Positions 44,178-53,623 of a stretch of 64,000 bases of DNA are shown in pieces. This DNA comes from Spirosoma utsteinense (GTDB lineage: Bacteria > Bacteroidota > Bacteroidia > Cytophagales > Spirosomataceae): the NCBI RefSeq assembly GCF_014282275.1, contig NZ_VFIA01000023.1, positions 1 to 64,000 of the forward strand, in the 5' to 3' direction. Position 1 is the first letter of the stretch. Each line of letters starts with the position of its first letter. The translations under genes and the position numbers were made by a program. Below the pieces are notes generated by a model. That model ran no database searches. It had not been told where the DNA came from and saw only the letters and a program-made list of their open reading frames with translations.

Positions 44178-45278
44178 ATGAAAATTAGCGGATATTACCA
44201 TTTACTGGCCTTGCTGGCTGTACATGCCGTTAGCGGCTGCACGTCTTCGGACTCGACCGAATCAGGTCAGAAAAAGATACCAAAACAAGGCGTCAAGCCG
44301 AGTTATCGCATCATGACTGTATCGCGAAAACCCGTTGGGCAGACGGTGCAACTGCCGGGCGAATTTCAGGCTTATCAGGAGGTTACCATTTATCCCCGCG
44401 CCACCGGTTTTGTGGAGCGGGTGCTGGTCGATCGGGGGTCGGCCGTTCGGAAGGGGCAGGTGCTGATGGTTCTCGATGCGCCTGAAACAGAAGAACGACT
44501 CGCGGCTGCCCGTTCCAATACGCTCAAAACCAAGGCGATGCTCGTTGCCAGCCGTGAACACTACCGGCGTCTGGTGGCCAGTAACCAGGTGCCCGGTTCC
44601 GTATCGGCCCTGGATCTGGAAACGGCGCAGGCGCGGGTTCAGGCCGACAGCGCGTCGATGCTGGGGGAGGAGGCTAACTACCGGGCCATGGCCAAACTGA
44701 AATCGTACCTCCGGGTGGTGGCTCCGTTCGATGGCTATATCACCGAGCGGAATGTGCATCCGGGTGCGCTGGTGGGATCGGGGGCTAAACAGGATCTCCC
44801 TATGATGATTCTGCAACAGCAAAACCGGCTGCGACTGGTTGTCGATGTTCCCGAAGCATACAGCAGCCAGTTGCGGGAAGGTCAGGTACTGACTTTTAGT
44901 GTCAGCGCCATGCCTGGCAAGACCTTTACCGGCAAGATCAGTCGCCGGTCGGGGAGCATGAACAAACAGTTTCGCTCAGAAACTGTGGAAATCGATGTTG
45001 CCAATAAAGACCGCTCACTCCGGCCGGGCATGTTTGCCGAGATTATTGTGTCGGCGGCCGGAACGCCCGGTGCGCTGGCGGTGCCGACATCGGCTATCGT
45101 GGCCTCAACCGAAGGGCAGTACGTAATTAAGGTCGAGGATGGCCGGGCCCGGAAGGTCGACGTTCGGCGGGGGCAGGCTTCGGGCGACATGATCGAAGTG
45201 TTCGGCGACTTACGCCCAACCGATCAGGTGATCATCAACGCCCGGGAAGATATCAAAGAAGGCATTGCCGTGCGCTGA
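44178..45278 (+). CDS. RND efflux periplasmic adaptor (HlyD/AcrA type), lipoprotein
   Basis: The 366-residue adaptor starts 4 nt after the pump stop. MKISGYYHLLALLAVHAVSGC gives a lipobox with Cys21. EFQAYQEVTIYPRATGFVERV (about 60-80) and LRVVAPFDGYITERNVHPGAL (about 178-198) are the two halves of the lipoyl domain around a helical hairpin. The beta-barrel and membrane-proximal domains complete the chain. Upstream in-frame codons lie inside the pump gene and are not part of this protein. Confidence 0.93.
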   Translation: MKISGYYHLLALLAVHAVSGCTSSDSTESGQKKIPKQGVKPSYRIMTVSRKPVGQTVQLPGEFQAYQEVTIYPRATGFVERVLVDRGSAVRKGQVLMVLDAPETEERLAAARSNTLKTKAMLVASREHYRRLVASNQVPGSVSALDLETAQARVQADSASMLGEEANYRAMAKLKSYLRVVAPFDGYITERNVHPGALVGSGAKQDLPMMILQQQNRLRLVVDVPEAYSSQLREGQVLTFSVSAMPGKTFTGKISRRSGSMNKQFRSETVEIDVANKDRSLRPGMFAEIIVSAAGTPGALAVPTSAIVASTEGQYVIKVEDGRARKVDVRRGQASGDMIEVFGDLRPTDQVIINAREDIKEGIAVR

Positions 45279-45400
45279 TTGTGACCCGGTGCTTATGCTG
45301 CCCGGTTGTCGATCCATTGATCGGATGGAATGCAGCGGTCGTCGGGGGCTTCGATACGGTTATCAAGGCCGACATACCCAATCAGTAAACAGGAACTCTC

Positions 45401-46468
45401 ATGAACCAACCACCCCCGTCTCCGGTGAATTTTGTTCGGCGTGTCTGCATCGTCGTCAGCATAACCCTTTTTGGTGTCCTGCTCGTCTGGTTGCTGGGTG
45501 CTTCGTTCGATATACTACTGTTGCTGCTGGCCGCGATGCTGATTGCGTTGCCCCTGCGGGCGGGTGCCAACTGGCTGGCCCGAAAAACGGGCTGGCCGGG
45601 AGGTATCTCTCTGGCCGTAATTGGCCTGGGCGTAGCGGGCGTGCTGGTGGGAGTGGGGGCGCTGGTAGCCCCGCTGGTTGGCGAACAGGCGAAGGAGCTA
45701 CAGAGCGAACTGCCCAATGTGCTACAAAACGCCCGCAAGCAGCTGGAGCAAACCGCCTGGGGCAGCCAGTTAGTTGACCGCATTCCCGAATCGCCCGAAA
45801 AACTGATGGAGCAAGGCAGCGGAGGCAGTAAGCTGGCCGGTCGGGCCCTGGGCGTGGTATCGACTACGTTCGGTGCCGTGACGGATATCTATGTCGTCTT
45901 TTTTCTGGCGCTGTTCCTGGCCGCTCAGCCTGCGCTGTATGTCGACGGATTTGTGCTTTTAATTCCCCCGGCAGGTCGGCAGCGCGCCCGGCGCGTTCTG
46001 GATAAACTCAATGAATCGCTGCTGGGCTGGCTGACGGGCACATTAATGTCGATGACCATTGTAGGCATTTTGAGCGGGATCGGTTTGTGGCTGCTGGGCG
46101 TCAGGCTGGCGGGAATCCTGGCCCTTTTTGCCGCGTTGATCACGTTTATCCCCAATCTGGGCCCTATACTGGCCCTTATTCCCGCCCTGCTGTTTGCCCT
46201 GCTCGACGGGCCGCAGCAGGCCTTCTATGTGGTTCTGTTGTATGTGGGCATCCAGACTGTGGAGAGTAATATTATCACGCCAATCATTCAACGACGGCTC
46301 AACGACATTCCCCCCGCCCTGTTGCTGCTGGTGCAGATCATCGTCGGGGCCTTTGCCGGTACGCTGGGCCTTGCCATGGCCGCTCCGCTGCTGGTGATTG
46401 TGCTGGTGCTGGTTAAAATGCTTTATATTCAGGATGGACTTGGCGATACCAAATCGGTAACTGTCTGA
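45401..46468 (+). CDS. AI-2E/PerM-family membrane transporter
   Basis: The 355-residue protein has about eight membrane segments. Typical family features are LIALPLRAGANWLARKTGWP in the first third, and near the end ITFIPNLGPILALIPALLFA (about 246-265) and VESNIITPIIQRRLNDIPP (about 285-305). Family members include the AI-2 exporter TqsA and Na+/H+ antiporters, so the substrate cannot be named. A 122-nt gap separates it from the adaptor gene, so it may have its own promoter. A DUF389 protein follows. Confidence 0.88.
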   Translation: MNQPPPSPVNFVRRVCIVVSITLFGVLLVWLLGASFDILLLLLAAMLIALPLRAGANWLARKTGWPGGISLAVIGLGVAGVLVGVGALVAPLVGEQAKELQSELPNVLQNARKQLEQTAWGSQLVDRIPESPEKLMEQGSGGSKLAGRALGVVSTTFGAVTDIYVVFFLALFLAAQPALYVDGFVLLIPPAGRQRARRVLDKLNESLLGWLTGTLMSMTIVGILSGIGLWLLGVRLAGILALFAALITFIPNLGPILALIPALLFALLDGPQQAFYVVLLYVGIQTVESNIITPIIQRRLNDIPPALLLLVQIIVGAFAGTLGLAMAAPLLVIVLVLVKMLYIQDGLGDTKSVTV

Positions 46469-46574
46469 TTGGTAGTATCGACCGGAGCGGAACAAAGCCG
46501 GGTCTGTCCCGTTGATAGCAGTATGCCAACCTGAACGAGCACCAACGGGTAAACCTACAGAACGACGTCGCAAT

Positions 46575-47969
46575 ATGGTACTGGAAGACCCGAGTGAACC
46601 ACCATCCGGCCGCCCCTCGTTAGTTACCCGCTTTGGATCGCTCGTGCGCGATCGCTTCAGTCTGGAGGAGGACAAAGAAGAAGAAGGGGCAATCATCCGG
46701 TCGATAAGTCGCGGCATTGAGTTTCGGGGCGTCAATCTGTGGACGTTGATATTTGCCATTTTCATTGCCTCCATCGGCCTGAATGTCAACTCCACGGCTG
46801 TCATCATCGGAGCCATGCTTATCTCTCCGTTAATGGGGCCTATCATGGGTGTCGGGCTGGGAATTGGAATCAACGACCTGACCATGATTCAGCGGGCGCT
46901 GAAAAATCTGGGCATTGCCGTTTTTATCAGCCTGCTGACATCGACACTCTATTTTTTAGTAAGTCCCCTTCACATTGCTCAGTCTGAGCTGCTGGCCCGC
47001 ACATCGCCCACCGTATGGGATGCGTTCATTGCCTTCTTTGGGGGGCTGGCCGGTATCGTTGCCGGTTCACGGCGCGATAAAGTGACCAACGTGATACCGG
47101 GGGTAGCCATTGCTACCGCGCTCATGCCACCGCTCTGCACGGCCGGTTACGGTCTGGCAACGGGAAACCTGTATTACTTCGCCGGTGCGTTTTACCTGTT
47201 TCTTATCAACAGCGTGTGTATCAGTCTGGCCACGCTGCTGATCGTCCGTTTTCTGGGCTACCATCAGAAAGAATACCCAACGTCGGAAGTCGAAAGCCGG
47301 GTTCGCCATACTATCTGGCTGGCGGTCCTGATCGTGGTCGTACCCAGTAGCTACCTGGGCTACCAGATCGTTCGCAAAACAATATTTGAGCAGGCCGTGA
47401 AACGGTTCGTTACCACTGAATGTAATTTTCAGTATCGGCAGGTGATCAATTATGCCGCGCGTTTCAACCGAAATCACAGTACGCTGGAACTGTCGCTGGT
47501 GGGAGAGCCGCTGCCAGCCGATTCGATAAACCTGCTGCGCGCGAAGATGGCTGCCTATGGACTACAGGAGGCTAACCTGGTTGTTCGGCAGGGAAATTTT
47601 AAAGATGCGGAGATCGATGTCGATGCCATAAAGAATACCGTTACCGATCAGGTCATCAAATACAGCCAGTCTTCGATTGCCCGTAAGGATCAGATTATCG
47701 ACTCGCTGCGTCGGCACATCGAACGAGCGCAGAGGACGCAACTCCCCGTTGCCGACTTACGCAATGAGCTAAAAACGCTTATGCCTGATGTACAAACTTT
47801 TACGGCTACCAACTCGCTGATCATGAGTGCTGCCAGCGAAAAGCCCGATACCGTAATGCTGGTGTATGCGCGGTTCTCCCGGCGGCACACGACGGCCGAG
47901 CGGAACCGAATACAGCGATGGCTGCAGAGCCGGACAAAAAGCAAACGGATAAAATTAATCGTGGAATAA
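46575..47969 (+). CDS. DUF389 membrane protein
   Basis: The 464-residue protein has an N-terminal cytoplasmic region, then the DUF389 core with STAVIIGAMLISPLMGPIMG (about 73-92), FFGGLAGIVAGSRRD and GVAIATALMPPLCTAGYGLA (about 176-195). The C-terminal part after about residue 280 is soluble and mixed alpha/beta. The family has no settled function. I chose the ATG giving MVLEDPSEPP; 21 codons upstream are open but less likely. The gene converges with the LytTR regulator, with only 24 nt between stop codons. Confidence 0.85.
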   Translation: MVLEDPSEPPSGRPSLVTRFGSLVRDRFSLEEDKEEEGAIIRSISRGIEFRGVNLWTLIFAIFIASIGLNVNSTAVIIGAMLISPLMGPIMGVGLGIGINDLTMIQRALKNLGIAVFISLLTSTLYFLVSPLHIAQSELLARTSPTVWDAFIAFFGGLAGIVAGSRRDKVTNVIPGVAIATALMPPLCTAGYGLATGNLYYFAGAFYLFLINSVCISLATLLIVRFLGYHQKEYPTSEVESRVRHTIWLAVLIVVVPSSYLGYQIVRKTIFEQAVKRFVTTECNFQYRQVINYAARFNRNHSTLELSLVGEPLPADSINLLRAKMAAYGLQEANLVVRQGNFKDAEIDVDAIKNTVTDQVIKYSQSSIARKDQIIDSLRRHIERAQRTQLPVADLRNELKTLMPDVQTFTATNSLIMSAASEKPDTVMLVYARFSRRHTTAERNRIQRWLQSRTKSKRIKLIVE

Positions 47970-47993
47970 ATAGCTTGGTTATAACAGCGCTAC

Positions 47994-48743
47994 TCAGAAT
48001 TTGAGCCAGTCCAGAAAGGGCCGGTACCGGGCCCGTGGTAAAATCACTTCTTTGTCCTGCCCGCTGATCGTCAGAAACAGACAGTACTTACCCTTCTCCC
48101 AGTAGGTGTATCGCTGAATAACACTTCGGTGAATGATCTCTTTTCGATTAACCCGAAAGAACAGGATCGGACTCAGGTGCGTTGCTAGCTCCTCAATACT
48201 ACCGTCGACCCGAAATGTGCCTTTGGGATGGAGGACATAACACCCCCGCTCCTGGATGAAAAAGTAAAGGCAGTCGGCCGTGTTGAGCGTCATACTACCC
48301 CAGCAGTTGCTACCCCGGAGGCTGGTCAGGTAGCTTACCGATGGCGTTTTGGGCGGTATCCAGTACTGCCGATGCTTCAGGCGGCTTTCGATAGTAGAAA
48401 TCAGATCGTCACTGGTGAACGGTTTGGTCAGGTAATCGTCGGCACCCAGATTCATACCAAAGCGAATGTCTGTACTATCGGCTTTGGCGGTCAGGAAGAT
48501 GAATGGAATAGCCGACAGGGAGCTGTCGGTACGAATGGCTTCCAGCACCTGATACCCATCGATTTGTGGCATCATAACATCGCACAGGATCAGGTCGGGT
48601 CGGTTTGATTGGGCGCATTCAAGACCTTCATGACCGCTCGATGCTGCTTCGACTTCATAGCCCTGCAAGGTCAGTATTTCGGTCAGGTTGTTCCGTATTT
48701 GTACATCGTCTTCGATCAGTAGTAGCTGTGTGGGCATAAGCAT
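47994..48743 (-). CDS. LytTR-type response regulator
   Basis: This 249-residue regulator has an N-terminal receiver (about 5-122) with E11-D12-D13, phosphoacceptor D55 in LILCDVMMPQIDGYQV and Lys in DDYLTKPFTSDDLI. The C-terminus (about 155-249) matches a LytTR DNA-binding domain: GCYVLHPKGTFRVDGSIEEL, then FFRVNRKEIIHRSVI. The start could also be two codons later (MPTQLL). It lies 28 nt after the soluble hybrid-input kinase gene, its likely partner. Targets are unknown. Confidence 0.92.
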   Translation of the reverse strand: MLMPTQLLLIEDDVQIRNNLTEILTLQGYEVEAASSGHEGLECAQSNRPDLILCDVMMPQIDGYQVLEAIRTDSSLSAIPFIFLTAKADSTDIRFGMNLGADDYLTKPFTSDDLISTIESRLKHRQYWIPPKTPSVSYLTSLRGSNCWGSMTLNTADCLYFFIQERGCYVLHPKGTFRVDGSIEELATHLSPILFFRVNRKEIIHRSVIQRYTYWEKGKYCLFLTISGQDKEVILPRARYRPFLDWLKF

Positions 48744-48771
48744 AGCTTTTAATGGTTGCTGGCATGAACGG

Positions 48772-50868
48772 CTAGATAGGTAAGGTCAGGGTGCTGGTTG
48801 TGCCTACATGTTCCTGGCTGGCAATATGGAGCTGACCACCGTGGAGCGCCATAAATTGGCGCGAAATGACCAGTCCCAATCCTGAACCCGGAACGTTAAC
48901 GGCATTGCTGGCCCGAAAAAAGGTGTCAAACAACTGAGGCATCTCGGCTGCCGGAATACCAATGCCGGTGTCGATAACCTGGACCACTACCTGATGGCTG
49001 TCAAACGCTATGTGTAACTCGGGATTGGAACTGGAAAACTTAAAGGCATTCCCCAGCAGATTTACCAGCACATGCGTCATCAATTGAACATCCAGCTTGA
49101 TCAACGTGGGCTGTCCGGTAATCACCAACCGCAACCGCCGTTCGTCTTTCCGTTCGGCAAAGTGTGTGTTGATGATGTCGTAAACAAGGGCTACAAAATC
49201 ACTGGGCTGGGAGTTGAACGTGACCCGGCCAGCCTCGATTTTTTCGAGTGTCAGCACGTCAGAAAGCAATTCACTGAAATTGATTACCTGTTTTTCGATA
49301 ATTCCCAAGTGGCGGAAAACGGGCGACTGGGTTTCGAGCGAAAAACGCTGGAGGTGCATCCGAACCAGCTCTACACTGGATTGGATGGTGGCCAGTGGCG
49401 TACGAAATTCGTGGGATGCGGTGGAGACAAACTGGGATTTTAACCTGTTGAGTTCCTGCTCGCGCTGTAGCAATTGCTGAAGAGCCAGCTCGCTCTCTTT
49501 CTGCCGGGTAATGTCAGTAGCCATGCCTACGTAGCCCGTTATGTTGCCCGCTTCGTTCCGGAGCGCCGTTCGGGTAAGGAGTACCGGGACGTGCCGACCA
49601 TCTTTTGTTACCACAACGTATTCCCGGGCCTGGTTATCGGTAAATAATTTAAGCAGGCTGAAGTCCACCCGAAGCGGCTGGCTCGTTTGTGGCAACAAAG
49701 GCTGGGCCAGTTTCCGGAGGTGCTGCGGGTCGTGTAAGAACGTAACTTCTTTCTTACCAATCAGTTCGGATGCCTGGTAACCAAGCAGCCGTTCGGCTGC
49801 GGGGTTGAAGGTTTTAATAAGGCCATCGATATCGCTAGACACGATGGCGATGCCCGCATGATGCAGGATGGCATGTTTTAAGGCAGACAGTCGATAGATC
49901 TCTGCTGTTCGCTCCGCTACGAGTTGATTCAAATCATCCCGATGAGAACGTAACTGTTCTTCGGTCTTTTTTAGATGGGTTATATCCTGGCCGGTAAACA
50001 GAACCCCATCGCCACAAGGCGTCAGGGTGAGGTCGCCCCAGGGAATGGTCAGGTTCAAACGATCCTGGTACTGCTGTGGCTGATTGGTTTCAACAACGGT
50101 AACCAGACGGTCGAAAAAGCCGGCTGTAACCATGCTGGGGAACTGTTCTTTCAGGGAGTTTCCCTGTAGGGCTTCTCCTGGTGCCCCTGCGCTGAAAGTA
50201 GCCGGGGCGTTAGTGAACAACGACCGGAAATCGACGATGGCGCCATTATGCCGCACGGCCTGCCAAAGTACCATCTCTACCGGGCAGGTAGTGACGACTG
50301 TATTCAACAACTGATTGCTGCGCTTGAAATCGTGATTCAACGATTGTAATGACAAACTGGCTTTTGCCAGTTGAGCCTGGTTCCGGCGTAGTTTAAGCTG
50401 GGTCACTACCTGATGAGCTAACGATTTGAAGAGCCGGGTCTGCTCAGCCGAGAGCTGGCGGGGCGCATGGTCCATCACACACAGCGCACCCAGGGCATGT
50501 CCTTCAGCGTCTACCAGGGGAACACCCGCGTAAAAAACGATATGGGGTGCCTGGACAACAAAGGGGTTGTTAGCAAACCGTTCGTCGAGGAGTGCGTTCG
50601 TAATCTCCATCATCTGGTCAGGTACCCGGATGGCGTGATCACAAAAGGAAATAGCCCGGGGCGTCTGTCCCATATTTAGACCATGCTCCGACTTGAACCA
50701 TTGCCGATCTGCATCTTGTAACGAGATCAACGCGATGGGCGTCTGGCAAATATGGGCCGCTATCTGGGTGATAGCGTCATAATCTGATTCTGGCAGCGAA
50801 TCGAGAATATCGTAACTCGCCAGCGCTTCAAGCCGCCTTTCTTCCGTAGATGAGTCTAAGCCTGTCAT
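48772..50868 (-). CDS. Soluble GAF/PAS sensor histidine kinase
   Basis: The 698-residue protein has no membrane helix. A GAF domain (about 20-165) opens with YDAITQIAAHICQTPIALIS and contains HAIRVPDQMMEITNALLDERF. A PAS-like segment (about 185-300) and a second PAS (about 335-455, GLIKTFNPAAERLLGYQASE) follow. HisKA has FVSTASHEFRTPLATIQSS (His near 478), and the HATPase domain has LLGNAFKFSS, DTGIGIPAAEM and GSGLGLVISRQF. It senses something cytoplasmic, possibly redox or a small ligand. The downstream LytTR regulator is the likely partner. Confidence 0.92.
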   Translation of the reverse strand: MTGLDSSTEERRLEALASYDILDSLPESDYDAITQIAAHICQTPIALISLQDADRQWFKSEHGLNMGQTPRAISFCDHAIRVPDQMMEITNALLDERFANNPFVVQAPHIVFYAGVPLVDAEGHALGALCVMDHAPRQLSAEQTRLFKSLAHQVVTQLKLRRNQAQLAKASLSLQSLNHDFKRSNQLLNTVVTTCPVEMVLWQAVRHNGAIVDFRSLFTNAPATFSAGAPGEALQGNSLKEQFPSMVTAGFFDRLVTVVETNQPQQYQDRLNLTIPWGDLTLTPCGDGVLFTGQDITHLKKTEEQLRSHRDDLNQLVAERTAEIYRLSALKHAILHHAGIAIVSSDIDGLIKTFNPAAERLLGYQASELIGKKEVTFLHDPQHLRKLAQPLLPQTSQPLRVDFSLLKLFTDNQAREYVVVTKDGRHVPVLLTRTALRNEAGNITGYVGMATDITRQKESELALQQLLQREQELNRLKSQFVSTASHEFRTPLATIQSSVELVRMHLQRFSLETQSPVFRHLGIIEKQVINFSELLSDVLTLEKIEAGRVTFNSQPSDFVALVYDIINTHFAERKDERRLRLVITGQPTLIKLDVQLMTHVLVNLLGNAFKFSSSNPELHIAFDSHQVVVQVIDTGIGIPAAEMPQLFDTFFRASNAVNVPGSGLGLVISRQFMALHGGQLHIASQEHVGTTSTLTLPI

Positions 50869-50983
50869 TCATAGTTGATTAAAGCGCTAAGTAACTATAA
50901 ATGACGATAATCAGTGTAAAATAGTACTAAATGGTATTGTGCTTATTTGGATTTTTATATAACGTAAACTTGTATTTTTAAAT

Positions 50984-51056
50984 AACCCACAACTGAACGT
51001 AACCCGCAACTGAACGTAACCCGCAACTGAACGTAACCCACAACTGAAGTTGTGGG
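50984..51056. repeat. 17-bp tandem repeats ending in a hairpin after otsAB
   Basis: Almost four copies of AACCC(A/G)CAACTGAACGT run head to tail from 50984. The last copy turns into a perfect hairpin CCCACAACT-GA-AGTTGTGGG (51037-51056). The hairpin is 10 nt beyond the otsAB stop and is a plausible terminator for it. The repeats seem to be amplified from one hairpin arm. Too few, and without spacers, for a CRISPR array. Confidence 0.85.
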
Positions 51057-51066
51057 CTGGTTGCTA

Positions 51067-53283
51067 TTATACCTCAATGAGCACATCGCTCATGCGTTGC
51101 AGCAACGTTTCGACGTCGCGTTGCCGGGCCAGCCGATACCGGGCAAACGAAATGCCTGATCCTACTTTTATGGTGTAAGCCCAGTTTGGCAACTGCCTGA
51201 ACATGTCTTCGTCGGTTGTGTCGTCGCCAATACTGACAATAAAATCGTAGGTAGTCTGCTCAACGATCTTGAGGGCTACCGTACCCTTGCTGTGCTGGGC
51301 GGGTTTGACTTCAACGACCTTGCTGCCCTGAATTACCGTCAATGGAATGGGGGAAGAGGCCATTCGTAGCTGGGTGGCCAGTTCGATGGCCTGCCCTTCG
51401 ATGTTGTCGGCGTCGACTGTCCGGTAGTGCCAGGCGATGGCGGTCTCCTTCTGCTCAACGAACGAACCGGGGTACCGGTCGACGAACTGGTTCATTGTCG
51501 ATCGAACCGGGTCTACCCAGTCACTTGCCGACAGATCGAGACGTTCCCAGTCCTGGTCGGGTCTTTTCATGAAAGCGCCGTGTTCGGCTACCAGATGAAG
51601 AGGAATTCCCGCAAATGTTTTCTCCAGAAACGACCGGTTACGGCCACTGATAACGACCAGGTCGCTGTTCTCGGCCAGGTTCTGCAAGGCTTTTTTGAGC
51701 GTATCGGATGGTCGCGCATCGGCCGGGTCATTGACCAGCGGAGCGAGGGTGCCATCGAAATCAAACAGCAACAGCCGCTGGCGAGCATCGCGGAAGGCGG
51801 TCATGAAGGGCTGGATGGCGAGGTCGGTTTCCAGATCGGGCTGATGGCCCATCATATCGTCGAAGGCGGCCAGGAAATTATAGCTCCACCGGAAAATATC
51901 GTGGTTTTGCAGGTGCTTCCGCATGTGGATCATCCGTCGTTCCTGTTCCTGCGGAGTCATATCCAGCCCCTGCCTGATGGCGTCGGCAACCTCCTGGGTA
52001 TCGGTGGGATTGATAATGACCGCGTCGCGCAGTTCCTGGGCCGCTCCGGCCAGTTCACTCAGAATCAAGACGCCCCGCTGGTCGTACCGGCTGGCTACGA
52101 ATTCTTTACAAACCAGATTCATCCCGTCGCGAATGGGAGTGATCAGGGCCACATCGCAGGCCGTATACAAGGCCATCAGCTCGGTAAAGGCGAGTGAGGA
52201 ATACGAGTAAACGATAGGACGCCAGCCAATGCTGCCAAACAGCCCATTGATGCGGCCAACGGTTTCTTCGATTTCCCGTTTGATCTCCTGATACTGCCCG
52301 ATCTGATCACGCGACGGCACAACGGTCATGACAAACGTGACCTTGTCATGCCATTCCGGGTGCTGGATCAGAAACCGTTCGTAGCCCTGTAGGCGGGAGG
52401 TGATCCCTTTGGTATAATCGAGCCGGTCGACGGAGAAGATAATTTTCGTACCCCGAAGCAGGGCCTGGTCCTGCTGGCGGGCCTCCACAACGGCCGGTTC
52501 CTGAGCGCTCCGGTTGAACTTGTTGAAATCGATGCTGATGGGGAAGTCGCGGACCACGACAGAGCGTTCGGGAAAGACGATTCGTTGCCCGATGATGGGC
52601 AGGGTCAGTACTTCCGAAACGCTCTGCATGAAGTGCTGGACGTAATCGGTCGTGTGAAAGCCCACCACGTCAGCGCCCAAAATGCCTTTTATCAGCACCT
52701 GACGCCAGGTACGGGGCAGCAGTTTGATGATTTCATAGTTCGGAAACGGAATATGGAAGAAGTAGCCAATGGTAGCGTCGGGTATGGCCTGGCGCACCAT
52801 GTCGGGCAGCAGCATCAGCTGGAAATCATGGATCCAGACCAGATCGCCGGGCTCGATCAGGGCCGTCAGTTCCTCCAGGAAACGCGTATTGGCCTGCTGG
52901 TAATTATCGAAGTCGCTTTCGTTGAAAGAAGCATAGGACGTGAAATAATGGAACAGAGGCCAGATAAGGTCATTACTGAAGCCCTCATAAAACCCCTTAT
53001 GAACAGCTTTGTCCATAAAAACCGGGTGTGCAATGAAGGTATCGTTTTCAAAGGCCGACGAGTCCATATGCTGAAACGCCGGATCGCAGTGCCCTACCCA
53101 GTGAATCTTCGATGTTACATCATCCTGCCGCTGGCCCATCCGCTCAGCCATTGACAGTACCGCCGATACCAGGCCCCCTGAATTCTGGACCAGCTCGACA
53201 CCTTCATCGGTTTGCTGAAACGTAAACGGTAGACGATAGGAAACGATAAGTAAACGTTTAAAGGAAGACTCAAAGGATTTCAT
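51067..53283 (-). CDS. otsAB: Bifunctional trehalose-6-phosphate synthase/phosphatase (OtsA-OtsB)
   Basis: The 738-residue enzyme makes trehalose from UDP-glucose and glucose-6-phosphate. The glycosyltransferase family 20 domain (about 8-475) shows NSGGLVSAVLSM, VWIHDFQLMLLPDMVR, SVDRLDYTKGI (about 280-290) and RDGMNLVCKEFVA. The HAD phosphatase (about 495-738) has LLFDFDGTLAPL (near 505), VVISGRNRSF and SIGDDTTDEDMF. Fusion in this order is common in Bacteroidota. The gene is divergent from treS-mak. Four 11-bp-phased repeats and a TATTTTG element lie just upstream. Confidence 0.96.
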   Translation of the reverse strand: MKSFESSFKRLLIVSYRLPFTFQQTDEGVELVQNSGGLVSAVLSMAERMGQRQDDVTSKIHWVGHCDPAFQHMDSSAFENDTFIAHPVFMDKAVHKGFYEGFSNDLIWPLFHYFTSYASFNESDFDNYQQANTRFLEELTALIEPGDLVWIHDFQLMLLPDMVRQAIPDATIGYFFHIPFPNYEIIKLLPRTWRQVLIKGILGADVVGFHTTDYVQHFMQSVSEVLTLPIIGQRIVFPERSVVVRDFPISIDFNKFNRSAQEPAVVEARQQDQALLRGTKIIFSVDRLDYTKGITSRLQGYERFLIQHPEWHDKVTFVMTVVPSRDQIGQYQEIKREIEETVGRINGLFGSIGWRPIVYSYSSLAFTELMALYTACDVALITPIRDGMNLVCKEFVASRYDQRGVLILSELAGAAQELRDAVIINPTDTQEVADAIRQGLDMTPQEQERRMIHMRKHLQNHDIFRWSYNFLAAFDDMMGHQPDLETDLAIQPFMTAFRDARQRLLLFDFDGTLAPLVNDPADARPSDTLKKALQNLAENSDLVVISGRNRSFLEKTFAGIPLHLVAEHGAFMKRPDQDWERLDLSASDWVDPVRSTMNQFVDRYPGSFVEQKETAIAWHYRTVDADNIEGQAIELATQLRMASSPIPLTVIQGSKVVEVKPAQHSKGTVALKIVEQTTYDFIVSIGDDTTDEDMFRQLPNWAYTIKVGSGISFARYRLARQRDVETLLQRMSDVLIEV

Positions 53284-53320
53284 TGGATTTATGCGTTACT
53301 GAACGCTCAGCGTAGTACAA

Positions 53321-53378
53321 CAAAATACGGCAGGTCTGCTTAGAGGAGCGTTAAGTAAACCTTAGAAACTCCTTAGAA
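53321..53378 (-). promoter_or_regulatory. Four 11-bp-phased repeats and promoter before otsAB
   Basis: Read on the minus strand, TTCTAAG (from 53378), TTCTAAG (53367), ACTTAAC (53356) and CTCTAAG (53345) begin exactly 11 bp apart. Eleven bases later TATTTTG (53327-53321) forms a -7-like element, 37 nt before the otsAB start codon. Repeat number, phase and spacing equal those at the tolC and TreZ-like promoters. A PhoB/OmpR-type activator is inferred. Confidence 0.65.
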
Positions 53379-53383
53379 CGCCA

Positions 53384-53623
53384 ATCGCCGGTTCGTCGTA
53401 CTTGCCAGGGGGCAGAAGCCCACACTGAGCAAGTTCTAGTGTGATGACAGGCAGATTCTCACCTTGAGACTGCACGTTGCCGGGTTTTGTGTATTGCTCT
53501 ACTTACTCGATACTTTATCTAAACCTTCCGTATTGCTCAATGTTTCACTTAAAAGTGCGGAAACTGACGCATGGTGCAGAAACGTGGGGTCTGCTACTTA
53601 ATAAGCCTTAATCGTAATTAGTT
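53384..53623. other. Upstream region of treS-mak
   Basis: No gene or strong palindrome is seen in these 240 bases. They must hold the plus-strand promoter of treS-mak. A TACTTTAT (about 53510) is the nearest thing to a -7 element but lacks the final G. The 11-bp repeats on the otsAB side point the other way, so shared control of both genes is possible but not shown. Confidence 0.3.

Noticed and set aside
50984-51048. Possible CRISPR-like array
   Set aside because: The 17-bp units are contiguous with no spacers, fewer than four full copies, and no cas genes are present.
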